A stretch of 64,000 nt of DNA from Clostridiales bacterium (GTDB lineage: Bacteria > Bacillota > Clostridia > Christensenellales > Borkfalkiaceae), in assembly GCA_015055615.1 (NCBI GenBank), contig SVHT01000002.1, positions 124,001 to 188,000 on the forward strand, given 5' to 3'. The translations under genes and the position numbers were made by a program. Below the pieces are notes generated by a model. That model had not been told where the DNA came from. It worked only from the letters and a program-made list of their open reading frames with translations, and searched no databases. Position 1 is the stretch's first letter, and each line of letters begins with the position of its first letter. Shown here piece by piece: positions 45,539 through 53,886 of this stretch.

Positions 45539-46333
45539 ATGAATTTTTCTAACGTAAAATTTGATATTGTTATTCAGGCGGGGCAGTCCAATTCCGAGGG
45601 GTGCGGGCTTGGTCCCGTTACGAAAGAACTGATACCTTCCCCCAACGCTTTTTATCTGTATGCGGAAAAGACGGTGACGGTTGTAGACGACAATTTGATT
45701 ATTGATTTTCACGACAAGCCTTTTGTTATTGAACAGGCAAAAGAGCGAGGCGAGGGCGACAATAAGCTCGGCGATTTCTCGTTGACCTTTGCGGAAGAGT
45801 ACGAAAAGGCGGGCTTGCTTGCGTCGGATAGAAAATTGCTGATTATCCGTGCGGGGGTAGGCGGAGCAGGCTTTCAGAAGAAACATTGGGGTTTGCAGGA
45901 TTGTCTGTATTTAAAACTGTTAGAGCTGATTAACTACGCCCTTTCGCTCAACAAAGAAAACCGTGTGGTGGCGTTTTTGTGGCACCAGGGCGAGCACGAC
46001 GCCTTTGAAAAGAATACGCCCGAAAATTACAAAAAACAGCTTTCTGCGCTCTTGAACGGCGTACGCGCTTGCGTGGGCGAAAAAATTCCCTTTATCGCAG
46101 GGGAGTTTGTCAATGATTGGAAGAGCAAAAACATCGACATTTGCGCGCCGATTTTACAGGTAATTCGCGAAGTAACAGCCGAAAACGGCAACGGCGGTTT
46201 TGTGGAAACGGGCGACCTTTTGTCCAACGACCAAAAGCACGGAAACGGCGACGATATTCATTTCTGCCGAGAAAGCTTACATATTCTCGGTCGTCGGTAT
46301 TTTGCGGAATATAAACGTATCATTGGTAACTAA
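45539..46333 (+). CDS. Sialate O-acetylesterase-like SGNH hydrolase (SASA domain)
   Basis: A 264-residue cytoplasmic esterase. IVIQAGQSNSEGCGLGP has the GQSN nucleophile block and FLWHQGEHDAF the HQGE block of the SASA/CE6-type family, which removes O-acetyl groups from sialic acid or xylan-type sugars. DDIHFCRESLHILGRRYF carries the final DxxH-type catalytic pair. ATG 45539 is preferred over 45521 because AAAAGGG lies 8 nt upstream and the earlier codon would sit at the transcript end. An HD-domain gene follows 10 bp later. Consistent with deacetylation of imported glycans; substrate not determined. Confidence 0.85.
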   Translation: MNFSNVKFDIVIQAGQSNSEGCGLGPVTKELIPSPNAFYLYAEKTVTVVDDNLIIDFHDKPFVIEQAKERGEGDNKLGDFSLTFAEEYEKAGLLASDRKLLIIRAGVGGAGFQKKHWGLQDCLYLKLLELINYALSLNKENRVVAFLWHQGEHDAFEKNTPENYKKQLSALLNGVRACVGEKIPFIAGEFVNDWKSKNIDICAPILQVIREVTAENGNGGFVETGDLLSNDQKHGNGDDIHFCRESLHILGRRYFAEYKRIIGN

Positions 46334-46343
46334 GGCGGGAGCT

Positions 46344-46937
46344 ATGGCAACGAAACGGCTGGAAGACCAAATTCGGTTTATTTTGGAAATCGACAAAGAG
46401 AAAAACGTCCTTCGTCAAACGCATATCAGCGGTTTTACAAGACAGGAAAACGACGCGGAACACGCATGGCATATGGCGACGATGGTGTATCTTTTAAAAG
46501 AGTACGCCAACGAAGAATTCGACGTTGCCAAAGCGATGATGATGGCGCTTATCCACGACGTGGTAGAGATAGACGCAGGGGACGCGTACGCGTACGACGC
46601 GCAGGCGCTCGCCACGCAAAAAGAAAAGGAAGAGAGGGCGGCGGAGCGAATTTTCGGGTTATTGCCCGATGACCAACGCGACGAATTGCGGGCGCTGTTC
46701 GAGGAGTTTGAAGAGGGAAAAACGCCTGAGGCAAAATTTGCCAAGGCTATGGATAATTTTCAGCCGTTGCTACTCAACGATTATAACGACGGCGGGGATT
46801 GGCGGGAACACAGCGTATGCAAAACGCAGGTAGAAAATCGTCAAAAGCGCACCAAGCTCGGCTCGGAAACACTTTGGCAACACACGCAAACGTTGATTGA
46901 AAAGAACGTGCAAAAAGGGAATATCAAAGACGAATAA
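46344..46937 (+). CDS. HD-domain hydrolase (HD_3, YfbR-like)
   Basis: A 197-residue phosphohydrolase. NDAEHAWHMATMVYLL and MALIHDVVEIDAGDAYAYDA contain the metal-binding H...HD...D of HD-superfamily nucleotidases; family members often dephosphorylate 5'-deoxynucleotides. ATG 46344 follows GGCGGGA; a long frame from 46200 overlaps the esterase and is not credible. Its last codons and terminator are part of a 48-bp sequence repeated 603 bp downstream. Confidence 0.87.
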   Translation: MATKRLEDQIRFILEIDKEKNVLRQTHISGFTRQENDAEHAWHMATMVYLLKEYANEEFDVAKAMMMALIHDVVEIDAGDAYAYDAQALATQKEKEERAAERIFGLLPDDQRDELRALFEEFEEGKTPEAKFAKAMDNFQPLLLNDYNDGGDWREHSVCKTQVENRQKRTKLGSETLWQHTQTLIEKNVQKGNIKDE

Positions 46938-46973
46938 AAAATAAAGCCACCCAAAAAAGGGTGGCTTTTTCGT
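46926..46973. repeat. Direct repeat, left copy, containing a bidirectional terminator
   Basis: 48 bp starting AAAGACGAATAA (end of the HD gene) and including the stem GCCACCC/GGGTGGC with A- and T-runs. The right copy at 47529-47575 is identical except in the loop. It terminates the HD gene and the minus-strand XRE gene. Confidence 0.9.
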
Positions 46974-46985
46974 TTTTACATACTC

Positions 46986-47195
46986 CTATTTTATGCCAAG
47001 GATTTCGTTGGCATCCACATCTAACACGGCGCAAAGATTGGCAAACGTGTCCAACGCAGGCATTTTATTTTGATGTAAATATTGTCCAATGGCTTGTTGA
47101 CATACGCCAATCTTCTTCGCTAATTCGGTTTGTGTTAGGTGGCTTTGTTTAATTGCGGCGATAAGCCTTTCGCGGATTTCTTCCAAAGTTATCAT
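46986..47195 (-). CDS. XRE-family HTH regulator (69 aa)
   Basis: A 69-residue Cro/C1-type DNA-binding protein: LTQTELAKKIGVCQQAIGQY followed by ALDTFANLCAVLDVDANEIL is a complete HTH_3 domain with almost nothing else. AAGGAG precedes the start on the minus strand. It is divergent from a 74-residue gene across a region with three regularly spaced operator-like palindromes, so it probably represses both itself and that gene. Gene plus partner are bounded by direct repeats. Confidence 0.9.
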   Translation of the reverse strand: MITLEEIRERLIAAIKQSHLTQTELAKKIGVCQQAIGQYLHQNKMPALDTFANLCAVLDVDANEILGIK

Positions 47196-47219
47196 GTTTT
47201 TTAACTCCTTTTTTATATT

Positions 47220-47297
47220 TTACCACCAATACTAGTAAAAATGCTTGACTTACTAGCATTGCTAGTGATATTATATTGTTACTGACAATGATAGTAA
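47220..47297. promoter_or_regulatory. Divergent promoters with three XRE operator-like sites
   Basis: Plus promoter: TTGACT (47245-47250), 18 nt, TATTAT (47269-47274). Sites: TTACTAGCATTGCTAGTGA (47250-47268), filling that spacer; TTACTGACAATGATAGTAA (47279-47297) just downstream; and on the minus strand TTACTAGTATTGGTGGTAA (47238-47220), overlapping a TAAAAT (47222-47217) -10 for the XRE gene. Centres lie at 47229, 47259 and 47288, about three helical turns apart. Confidence 0.7.
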
Positions 47298-47315
47298 AAC
47301 AAAAGAGGTGTAATT

Positions 47316-47540
47316 ATGCCAAAAGGAAAAGTGGTAAAAACTAAAGTGGCGTTAGAGTGGTATTTTGCAAGTTGGTATTTTGAATTGTTATCATATATGA
47401 TCCAAGGGGAACTTGTCGCTGACGAACATTTCCAAAGATTATACAAAGAACTAAACGAATACATAGGCAAAAGGATAGAACCGTCTGCGACGGGGGATAT
47501 CGTAGATACGTATGTTATAATCGAACAGAAAGACGAATAA
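47316..47540 (+). CDS. 74-residue protein of unknown function, partner of XRE
   Basis: ATG 47316 follows AGAGGTG at proper spacing and a good promoter. The product is aromatic-rich near the start (LEWYFASWYFELLSYMI), predicted helical, then charged, ending EQKDE. There is no signal peptide and no clear transmembrane helix. I recognise no family. Divergence from an XRE repressor resembles toxin/antitoxin or phage-derived control pairs, but the divergent order is unlike most toxin-antitoxin operons. Its last 3 codons belong to the direct repeat shared with the HD gene. Confidence 0.7.
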   Translation: MPKGKVVKTKVALEWYFASWYFELLSYMIQGELVADEHFQRLYKELNEYIGKRIEPSATGDIVDTYVIIEQKDE

Positions 47541-47575
47541 AAAATAAAGCCACCCCAAAAGGGTGGCTTTTTCGT
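47529..47575. repeat. Direct repeat, right copy, containing a bidirectional terminator
   Basis: Right partner of 46926-46973 (603 bp apart). The stem GCCACCCC/GGGTGGC ends the 74-aa gene and the minus-strand purC. Confidence 0.9.
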
Positions 47576-47591
47576 GCCGTAAAGTATCCGA

Positions 47592-48275
47592 TTATCTTTC
47601 GTTAATCATTTTGGTGAGCGCAACGGGATCCACGATTTTACCGTCCTTGTAAACGCGCATATTGCCCGACGCGATTTCGTCAATCAAAATAACTTCGCCG
47701 TTGTTATAACCGAATTCAAACTTGATATCCCAAAGGTCACAACCAATCGTCTTCAAATCGTCCGCAACGACTTTCGTAATTTTCAAGGTCTGTTCTTTCA
47801 TGGAATTGAACATTTCCATGCTCATAACGCCGAGTGCTGCAAGACCTTCCGCGGTAACGAGGGGGTCGCCCTTTTCGTCGTTTTTAAAGGTGCATTCTAC
47901 GTAGCCGCCTTCCAAGGGAGTGCCGTTTTCGATATATTCGCCGTATCTGCGGATAAAGCTACCCGTAGCAACCAAGCGGCAGATAACTTCCAAACCGTGA
48001 CCGAATACCGTAGCGGGCAGAACTTCCATCGTAGCGTTTTCGATGTCCGCGGAAACGTAGTGGGTTTTAATGCCTGCTTTTTTCAGCATTTCAAAATAGT
48101 AAACGGAGGATTTCAAGTTTGCCTTACCGATGCCTTCGATGGTAAGACCGACGGTGTTTTCACCGGGATCGAACACGCCGTCTTTGCCCGTGCAATCGTC
48201 CTTGAACTTCAAAAGCACGTTGCCGTTGTCAAGTTTGTAAACGTCTTTGGTTTTGCCTGTGTAGATTTTTTCCAT
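47592..48275 (-). CDS. purC: Phosphoribosylaminoimidazole-succinocarboxamide synthase
   Basis: A 227-residue SAICAR synthetase, the ATP-dependent step of purine synthesis that joins aspartate to [13 protein letters not shown] at the N-terminus is the nucleotide-binding Gly/Lys segment; [17 protein letters not shown] and [20 protein letters not shown] are the two PurC signatures. AGAGG precedes the start. It stands alone, without other pur genes, behind its own promoter. Length is typical of the bacterial short form. Confidence 0.96.
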   Translation of the reverse strand: MEKIYTGKTKDVYKLDNGNVLLKFKDDCTGKDGVFDPGENTVGLTIEGIGKANLKSSVYYFEMLKKAGIKTHYVSADIENATMEVLPATVFGHGLEVICRLVATGSFIRRYGEYIENGTPLEGGYVECTFKNDEKGDPLVTAEGLAALGVMSMEMFNSMKEQTLKITKVVADDLKTIGCDLWDIKFEFGYNNGEVILIDEIASGNMRVYKDGKIVDPVALTKMINER

Positions 48276-48356
48276 TTTATAAAACCTCTTTATTTAAGAA
48301 TTGCAAGATTAGGGCGTCGGCGTTCTGCATAGGGCGTGCGCCGAATTCCAAAAAAC

Positions 48357-48385
48357 ATTATAACAAATTTATTTTGATTTTTCAA
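48357..48385 (-). promoter_or_regulatory. purC promoter
   Basis: Minus strand TTGAAA (48385-48380), 17 nt, TATAAT (48362-48357). It leaves a leader of about 75 nt with a CGGCG/CGCCG hairpin near 48318-48343 and no recognisable purine riboswitch. Confidence 0.65.
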
Positions 48386-48517
48386 TAATATGAAAGCCGT
48401 TCTGTAAAAAAAATTTAAAAAATTTTCATTTTTTTTGTTGACGGAAAGGGACGGGTGTTTTAAAAAAGCCTTGCAAGAAAAAATGCGGGGATTTTTTCTG
48501 TTTTGTAAACAAAACAC

Positions 48518-48546
48518 TTTACAAGGAAGGGATTTTGCGTTATAAT
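48518..48546 (+). promoter_or_regulatory. Promoter of the methyltransferase-pseudouridine synthase pair
   Basis: TTTACA (48518-48523), 17 nt, TATAAT (48541-48546). The 340-bp divergent gap 48276-48615 otherwise holds only A/T-rich sequence and the purC promoter. Confidence 0.7.
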
Positions 48547-48615
48547 ATGTAGGTATAATCGTCTTATTATGTCTTATTGCGCGCTTTGGGCGCCGAGGCA
48601 AAACAAGGGAAAAGT

Positions 48616-49497
48616 ATGAAAATTTCGCAAAATTGGAAAGATTATTCGATTATCGCTACGGGCGACGGATATAAATTGGAGCGTTGGAAAGACGTGTACC
48701 TGCTCCGTCCCGACCCGCAGGTGATTTGGGCTGCGCAGACCGATTTGTTTGCCTATCCAAAGCTGAACGCCTATTATAAGCGTAGCGAAAAGGGCGGCGG
48801 CGGTTGGAAAATTTTGCGTCCCTTCCCAGACGAATGGAATATTTCCTACGACGAATTAGATATCCGTTTCAAAATCAAACCGATGGGCTTTAAGCACACG
48901 GGGTTGTTCCCCGAACAGGCGGTTAATTGGGAGCGCATGACCGATTTGATTAAAAATGCGGGCAGACCGATTAAGGTCTTGAACTTGTTTGCATATACGG
49001 GTGGCGCGACGGTGGCTTGCGCCAAGGCGGGCGCGCAGGTAACGCACGTGGACGCGGCGAAAGGCATGGTGGAGCGTGCAGGCGAAAACGCAAGGCTTTC
49101 GGGTATCGATACGGGAATTCGCTATATCGTGGACGATTGTTTGAAATTCGTACAGCGTGAAATTCGCCGCGGTAACAAATACGACGCCATTATTATGGAC
49201 CCGCCCTCTTACGGCAGAGGTCCTAACGGCGAAATGTGGAAGATTGAAAACGATTTGTATAAATTCGTCGAGCTTTGTTCCAAAGTGCTTTGCGACAATC
49301 CCTTGTTCGTGCTGATTAACAGTTATACGACGGGGTTACAGCCGATGGTTTTGCAAAATATTTTACAGCTGACTTTAAAGGATTTCCACGGGAAAGTGGA
49401 GGCGTATGAAGTCGGTATTAAGACGGAAGAGGGGATATCCCTTCCTTGCGGCGCAGGAGGTATGTTTATCAATGACGGAAACGAAAGCAATGCCTGA
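48616..49497 (+). CDS. Class I SAM-dependent rRNA methyltransferase (RlmI/RlmK-like)
   Basis: A 293-residue methyltransferase. VLNLFAYTGGATVACAKAGA is motif I, VTHVDAAKGMVERA motif II and IIMDPPSYGRG the catalytic motif of 23S rRNA m5C or m7G methyltransferases of the RlmI/RlmL type. The N-terminal ~110 residues lack a PUA domain, so it is a shortened form. AAGGGA lies before ATG 48616; upstream codons from TTG 48577 are not needed. It overlaps the RluA-type gene by 26 bp, pointing to translational coupling of two RNA-modification enzymes. Confidence 0.88.
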   Translation: MKISQNWKDYSIIATGDGYKLERWKDVYLLRPDPQVIWAAQTDLFAYPKLNAYYKRSEKGGGGWKILRPFPDEWNISYDELDIRFKIKPMGFKHTGLFPEQAVNWERMTDLIKNAGRPIKVLNLFAYTGGATVACAKAGAQVTHVDAAKGMVERAGENARLSGIDTGIRYIVDDCLKFVQREIRRGNKYDAIIMDPPSYGRGPNGEMWKIENDLYKFVELCSKVLCDNPLFVLINSYTTGLQPMVLQNILQLTLKDFHGKVEAYEVGIKTEEGISLPCGAGGMFINDGNESNA

Positions 49498-50188
49498 ATT
49501 GAATATCTTGTATGAGGACAACCATATCATCGTGGTATTAAAACCGCAGATGGTGGCTTGCTGTCCTGACGAAAGCAAGGACGATAACTTGCTCGATATG
49601 GTAAAGCAATATATCAAGGTCCGCTATGAAAAACCGGGCAACGTATACGTTGGCTTGGTGCACCGATTGGATCGTCCTACGGGTGGCGTTATGGTGTACG
49701 CGAAAACGAGCAAGGCGGCGGCCCGTCTTACCGAAGGTTTACAGTCGGGGGATTTTGAGAAAAAATATCTTGCGGTGCTCTGCGGTGCGCCCGATACGGA
49801 GCGCGGAACGCTTTGCAATTATCTTCGCAAAAACACCGTAAACAATATGGTGTATATCTGTACTCCCTCCGAAGAGGGGGCAAAATATGCCGAGCTCGAT
49901 TATAAAATTGTAGAGGACAAGAGTAAATACTCTTTGGTAGAGGTGCGATTGCATACGGGCAGAACCCATCAGATTCGCGTACAAATGGCGGGTATTTCCC
50001 ATCCCATTTACGGGGATATGCGTTATGGCGGGGCGCTTGCGCAGAAAGGCAAGCTTGCCTTGTGGGCGTATTCGCTTTCCTTCTTGCATCCAATTACTAA
50101 GGAAAGATTAAAATTTATTGCTTTGCCTCCCGAAACGGACACGCCTTGGAAGGCGTTCGACCTGTCAAAAGCGATAGAAATTAAGTGA
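49472..50188 (+). CDS. RluA-family pseudouridine synthase
   Basis: A 238-residue enzyme isomerising uridine in RNA. VHRLDRPTGGVMVYAK contains catalytic D67, and RTHQIRVQMAGISHPIYGD is the second family block. No S4 domain is present. ATG 49472 is selected because AGGAGG (49455-49460), inside the end of the methyltransferase gene, is placed for it; ATG 49490 is an alternative. It is one of two RluA paralogues in the window. rRNA versus tRNA target not determinable by eye. Confidence 0.92.
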   Translation: MTETKAMPELNILYEDNHIIVVLKPQMVACCPDESKDDNLLDMVKQYIKVRYEKPGNVYVGLVHRLDRPTGGVMVYAKTSKAAARLTEGLQSGDFEKKYLAVLCGAPDTERGTLCNYLRKNTVNNMVYICTPSEEGAKYAELDYKIVEDKSKYSLVEVRLHTGRTHQIRVQMAGISHPIYGDMRYGGALAQKGKLALWAYSLSFLHPITKERLKFIALPPETDTPWKAFDLSKAIEIK

Positions 50189-50235
50189 AATTTTGATAAA
50201 AAGTGAAAAATACGGCAAATCCCCTTAAAATGCGT

Positions 50236-50264
50236 TTGACAAAAGGGGGATTTCGGTGTAAAAT
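50236..50264 (+). promoter_or_regulatory. Promoter of the 850-aa surface protein
   Basis: TTGACA (50236-50241), 17 nt, TAAAAT (50259-50264). An inverted repeat AAATCCCC/GGGGATTT (50218-50253) brackets the -35, so it may act as operator or, less likely, terminator of the gene before. Confidence 0.7.
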
Positions 50265-50324
50265 AGATAAGTACGATATTGCAACCTAAAGGGTTTGCAA
50301 ATACTCTAAAAGGCAAAGGTTCTT

Positions 50325-52877
50325 ATGAAAAAGACGAACAAAAAACTGATTACATTGTTGCTTAGCGGTATGTTGGGCGTAGCGGCGCTCGGCGTAGGTC
50401 TTATGAAGACGGACGTTGTATCTGCAGAGGAAACGGCGACGACGCCTACGGCGAAAACGTATAAGTTGGTCGACATTTTCTCTTCCAGCGATTCCAGCGT
50501 GATTGACGCAGAAAAGAAAAATGCGGACGATACGGCTGAAACGGCTAAATTCTCGTTGAGCAAAGGCGATAAAGTAGAATTCCGTCGTAATCTTGCGCTC
50601 AAATGGTTTGACAAAGCGGAAGGGGCTAGCGAAGAGCAGGCGCAGTACTTCTCGATGAAGTTTGCGTTCAAAAATACCAACTTTGACGAGCTGTCTATCG
50701 TAATGGAGAGCGAATCGACCACGGCAAACGAAGAGAGCAAAGCCGTAAACAAGGTCACCTTTACCAAGACGGAAGGCAGCGAAGATCTTACCGTTTTTGT
50801 AAACGGTGTAGAATACGCCACAAAAATTGCGGCGACGGACGATATGACGCTTACCCTTTCGGAAACGAGCGGCGCGGAATACGGTACGTACAACGTTTTG
50901 CTCAACAATACGAAAATTGGCGAATTTACCAATATCGGCGCAAATTACGCGGCGTATACCAAAGATAAGATGGTTCCGCTCACGATTATTTCCGAAAAGA
51001 AAGAGGGGGCGGCTACGGCGGCAGACGCGGTTGTTTATCTGTACGAATTGAACAACCAAAGCTTTGACAATATCGTCACCGAAAAATCGGGCGATAAGGA
51101 CGTGAAGAAGGTCCCCGACGATGCGGCGCCCGTTATCGTTATCAACGACAAAATTGCAGACGGTTTGTTAATCGGTACGGCGTTTGCTTATTATGCGCCC
51201 ACCGTTATCGACGTTATGCCTAGCAGTGATTCCAAGATTACGAAGAGAGAGTTCTATCAATGGAACCCTGCGGATACTGCCGTAACGTACAATACGGAAA
51301 TGAAATCGTCTCACTATTTCATGGATACGACGTATTACCTTGCAGGTGGCACGGCGTACGCAACGGAAGAGGCGGCAAAGGCGTCCGGTCAGGCGTATAC
51401 CCCGACGACGGTTTATAAAACAAACTTAAACGAAAACGGCGAAAATGCAGAATATCTTTCGGTAAAATATACCGTTCAAGACGATTCCATGGAAGATGCC
51501 AAGACGACGAAGGTGTACGAACTCGCTTGGTATGCCGAAGACAGCGCTAAGGAAGATAAGAACGGTACGGACTACGTTTATTTGAACAAGAAAAACGAGG
51601 GCGCGTACTATACGTATATTGCGCTTGACGACGCAAACCGTAAAAACGTGGTTGCAGACCAAGCGGACTTTGATACAGCGGTTGCGAACTACCAGGCGGC
51701 GCTTGCAAACGTAGCGGAATCTTCGACTGCTAGCGTAGGCAGTAACTCGTATTTCAACTTCCCGTCGTTGGCATGGTTTATTAACGACAACAACGGTTAT
51801 CGCAATTTGAAATTTGTAATCTGCTACAAATCGCCTTCTTCGACGAGCACGAAGAGCACGTCCTTGCTCGAATATAACAAGATTCGTCTTTCGATGACGG
51901 AAGAAGGGTATTACGAATGTAAGATATACGCGGTAGACGCTGCCAACAACAGCATGAAGTACTACCTCGACGGCGAATTGGTAACGGTAAACTCGACGAA
52001 TATTTGGGATATTGAAGAAATTCCTACCTTCTCGTACACGATTACCAGAAAGGGCGTATCGATAAAAACGGATAACGACTTGGCGTCTAAGAGAACGGAC
52101 GACGTTGAGTTCAACGGCAAGTACAGCGGTTTCAGCGATCCTACCGTTATCGGTATGAGTAGCAAAAAGAGCGCGTATGCTCTTTACAAAATCGATACGA
52201 GTATCTACAACGACAAGCTTGATGCAAATGCAACGCAGTTGTCGCACTCTATCTTGACGAGCGTTACGTATGCAACGATCAAGACGGAAATCGACAAGCG
52301 TTTGGCAAATCAAGACGAATTGAACGAAATTCTGAAAGAAGGCGACTATTTCAGCCTCTATTTGGATATTTATGTGGAAAGACTTGCGATTGCGCTTGGT
52401 ATCAACAAAGACCATGCGAAATTTGCGCAAACGAAGCAAGACTTGAAGGATTGCTTTGTACGCATCGACGCATACGACAGCTCCATTACCGAAAACGATT
52501 TGGGTTGGGATACCAACAAGTTTAAGTGGAACGCTTCCAGCAAATCGTTTGAAGCGGTAGAAAGATGCGAATATATTATCTTCGCCGACTACTACGAAAA
52601 AGACCTTGCAACGCAGCGTATTGCGGCGTATAAGGTAATTGAGGTCGAAGCGGAAGAAGACGTCAACTATATCAAGACGAAGTGGATTGACAACAAAGAC
52701 AACGTTACGTCGTTGATTTTGTTCTCGATTGCGGGCGTAATGTTCGTTATGATTATCATCTTGCTTTTGGTTAAACCCTCGGAAGAAACGTTGGATGACG
52801 TAGAAGAGGAAGCTGACGAAAAGAAAGACAAAAAGAAAAACAAGAAAAACAAGAAAAACAAGAAAAACCGTAAATAA
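50325..52877 (+). CDS. Large exported protein anchored by a C-terminal membrane helix, unknown function
   Basis: An 850-residue protein with a signal peptide (LITLLLSGMLGVAALGVGLM; cleavage near VSA-EE), about 760 extracytoplasmic residues, one C-terminal helix (about 796-817, ILFSIAGVMFVMIIILLLV) and a cytoplasmic tail that is first acidic (EETLDDVEEEADE) and then a Lys/Asn run (KKNKKN repeated). The ectodomain begins lectin-like (YFSMKFAFKNTNFDELSIVM) and contains an Ig-like middle. No enzyme motif is visible. It is monocistronic, with a strong promoter and terminator. SD is weak (AAAGG). The type I membrane topology is unusual among this window's surface proteins, which are mostly lipoproteins. 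Confidence 0.8.
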   Translation: MKKTNKKLITLLLSGMLGVAALGVGLMKTDVVSAEETATTPTAKTYKLVDIFSSSDSSVIDAEKKNADDTAETAKFSLSKGDKVEFRRNLALKWFDKAEGASEEQAQYFSMKFAFKNTNFDELSIVMESESTTANEESKAVNKVTFTKTEGSEDLTVFVNGVEYATKIAATDDMTLTLSETSGAEYGTYNVLLNNTKIGEFTNIGANYAAYTKDKMVPLTIISEKKEGAATAADAVVYLYELNNQSFDNIVTEKSGDKDVKKVPDDAAPVIVINDKIADGLLIGTAFAYYAPTVIDVMPSSDSKITKREFYQWNPADTAVTYNTEMKSSHYFMDTTYYLAGGTAYATEEAAKASGQAYTPTTVYKTNLNENGENAEYLSVKYTVQDDSMEDAKTTKVYELAWYAEDSAKEDKNGTDYVYLNKKNEGAYYTYIALDDANRKNVVADQADFDTAVANYQAALANVAESSTASVGSNSYFNFPSLAWFINDNNGYRNLKFVICYKSPSSTSTKSTSLLEYNKIRLSMTEEGYYECKIYAVDAANNSMKYYLDGELVTVNSTNIWDIEEIPTFSYTITRKGVSIKTDNDLASKRTDDVEFNGKYSGFSDPTVIGMSSKKSAYALYKIDTSIYNDKLDANATQLSHSILTSVTYATIKTEIDKRLANQDELNEILKEGDYFSLYLDIYVERLAIALGINKDHAKFAQTKQDLKDCFVRIDAYDSSITENDLGWDTNKFKWNASSKSFEAVERCEYIIFADYYEKDLATQRIAAYKVIEVEAEEDVNYIKTKWIDNKDNVTSLILFSIAGVMFVMIIILLLVKPSEETLDDVEEEADEKKDKKKNKKNKKNKKNRK

Positions 52878-52888
52878 TCAACGGTAAC

Positions 52889-52921
52889 AAAAAAGGACGG
52901 TGACAACATCGTCCTTTTTTT
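52889..52921 (+). terminator. Terminator of the 850-aa gene
   Basis: AAAAAAGGACG (52889-52899) with CGTCCTTTTTT (52910-52920) and a 10-nt loop, followed by further T. Confidence 0.88.
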
Positions 52922-52931
52922 TGTGATTTAC

Positions 52932-52960
52932 TTGCGTTTTCGCGCTCTATCCGTTATAAT
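52932..52960 (+). promoter_or_regulatory. Promoter of the second pseudouridine synthase
   Basis: TTGCGT (52932-52937), 17 nt, TATAAT (52955-52960), 21 nt before ATG 52982. Confidence 0.65.
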
Positions 52961-52981
52961 AATAATGTAAGGAGTATCAGC

Positions 52982-53803
52982 ATGTTACAGCTTGTATCGG
53001 ACAAACCGCAGACCTTAAAAGAATTTACCGAAAACAACTACGCCCAAGCGGCGTTTTTTTGGAATATTCTGTTAAAGAACAAGGATATCCGCGTCAACGG
53101 CGTGCGTGTCGGCGGGGATATGCTCTTGCAGGCAGGGGATACGGTTTGCTATTATTTAACGGCAAAACAAGCGGAAAAATTGGCGTTTTATCCCGTGTAT
53201 CGCGATGAAAACGTGCTGATTATCGACAAGGAAAGCGGCGTCAATTCCGAGGCGGTTTTTGCAGCTCTTGCAAGAGAACAAGTCTGCTATTTTATCCACC
53301 GTTTGGATAGAAATACGAAGGGCTTGATGGTGTTTGCCTTAAACGAAAAGACGGAAAAAGCGTTGCTTGCGGCGTTTAAGGAAAAGAGGGTGGAAAAGCG
53401 GTATCACGCCCTTTGTTTAGGCTCGCTTCCAAAATCGGAAGAGGTGCTGACGGCGTACTTAAAAAAGGACGGCGATAGGGCGCAAGTCAAAGTGTTTTCG
53501 AAAGAGGTTGCGGGCTCGGAAAAGATTGTCACGGAATACCGCGTGTTAGAGAAAACGGACGGGTTGACAAGGGTAGAAGTCGTTTTGCATACGGGCAAAA
53601 CCCACCAAATCCGCGCGCATTTGGCGTACATCGGTTGCCCCATCGTCGGGGATATGAAATACGGCAATACCGCGAAAAATAAGGCGTTAAAGGTGTCCCG
53701 CCAATGCTTGGTGGCAAAGCGTTTGCGTTTCCAATTAAACGGCGAATTGTCCTATTTAAACGCCAAAGAATTTTGCTCCCGTTTCAAGGCGGAGCTGATA
53801 TAA
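52982..53803 (+). CDS. RluA/RluD-type pseudouridine synthase with N-terminal S4-like domain
   Basis: A 273-residue enzyme. Residues about 1-60 are an S4-like RNA-binding domain (LLKNKDIRVNGVRVGGDMLL, AGDTVCYYL). FIHRLDRNTKGLMVFA has catalytic D109; KTHQIRAHLAYIGCPIVGDM is the second signature. It differs from the paralogue at 49472 by having S4, so the targets should differ. TAAGGAG precedes ATG. Convergent with the XRE gene; both share the hairpin at 53855-53886. Confidence 0.92.
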   Translation: MLQLVSDKPQTLKEFTENNYAQAAFFWNILLKNKDIRVNGVRVGGDMLLQAGDTVCYYLTAKQAEKLAFYPVYRDENVLIIDKESGVNSEAVFAALAREQVCYFIHRLDRNTKGLMVFALNEKTEKALLAAFKEKRVEKRYHALCLGSLPKSEEVLTAYLKKDGDRAQVKVFSKEVAGSEKIVTEYRVLEKTDGLTRVEVVLHTGKTHQIRAHLAYIGCPIVGDMKYGNTAKNKALKVSRQCLVAKRLRFQLNGELSYLNAKEFCSRFKAELI

Positions 53804-53854
53804 AAGCGGAAAGTAAGACATTATTATATCATCTAAGAATCGACAAAAACGTAT

Positions 53855-53886
53855 AGTAGCGAACGTATATAAAAACGTTCGCTACT
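53855..53886. terminator. Bidirectional terminator overlapping the XRE stop codon
   Basis: A perfect 12-bp stem, AGTAGCGAACGT (53855-53866) with ACGTTCGCTACT (53875-53886), T-run on the plus side and TTTTT after ATACG on the minus side. Confidence 0.85.

Noticed and set aside
46200-46343. Extended N-terminus for the HD hydrolase
   Set aside because: It would overlap the esterase gene by 134 bp. A normal SD and the family N-terminus are at 46344.
46986-47540. XRE and 74-aa gene as a classical toxin-antitoxin pair
   Set aside because: The genes are divergent rather than in one operon and the 74-aa protein has no recognisable toxin motif. Kept as an unnamed regulator/partner module.
50218-50253. 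Inverted repeat as terminator of the pseudouridine synthase gene
   Set aside because: The loop is about 20 nt, there is no T-run and it straddles the next promoter's -35, so an operator is at least as likely.
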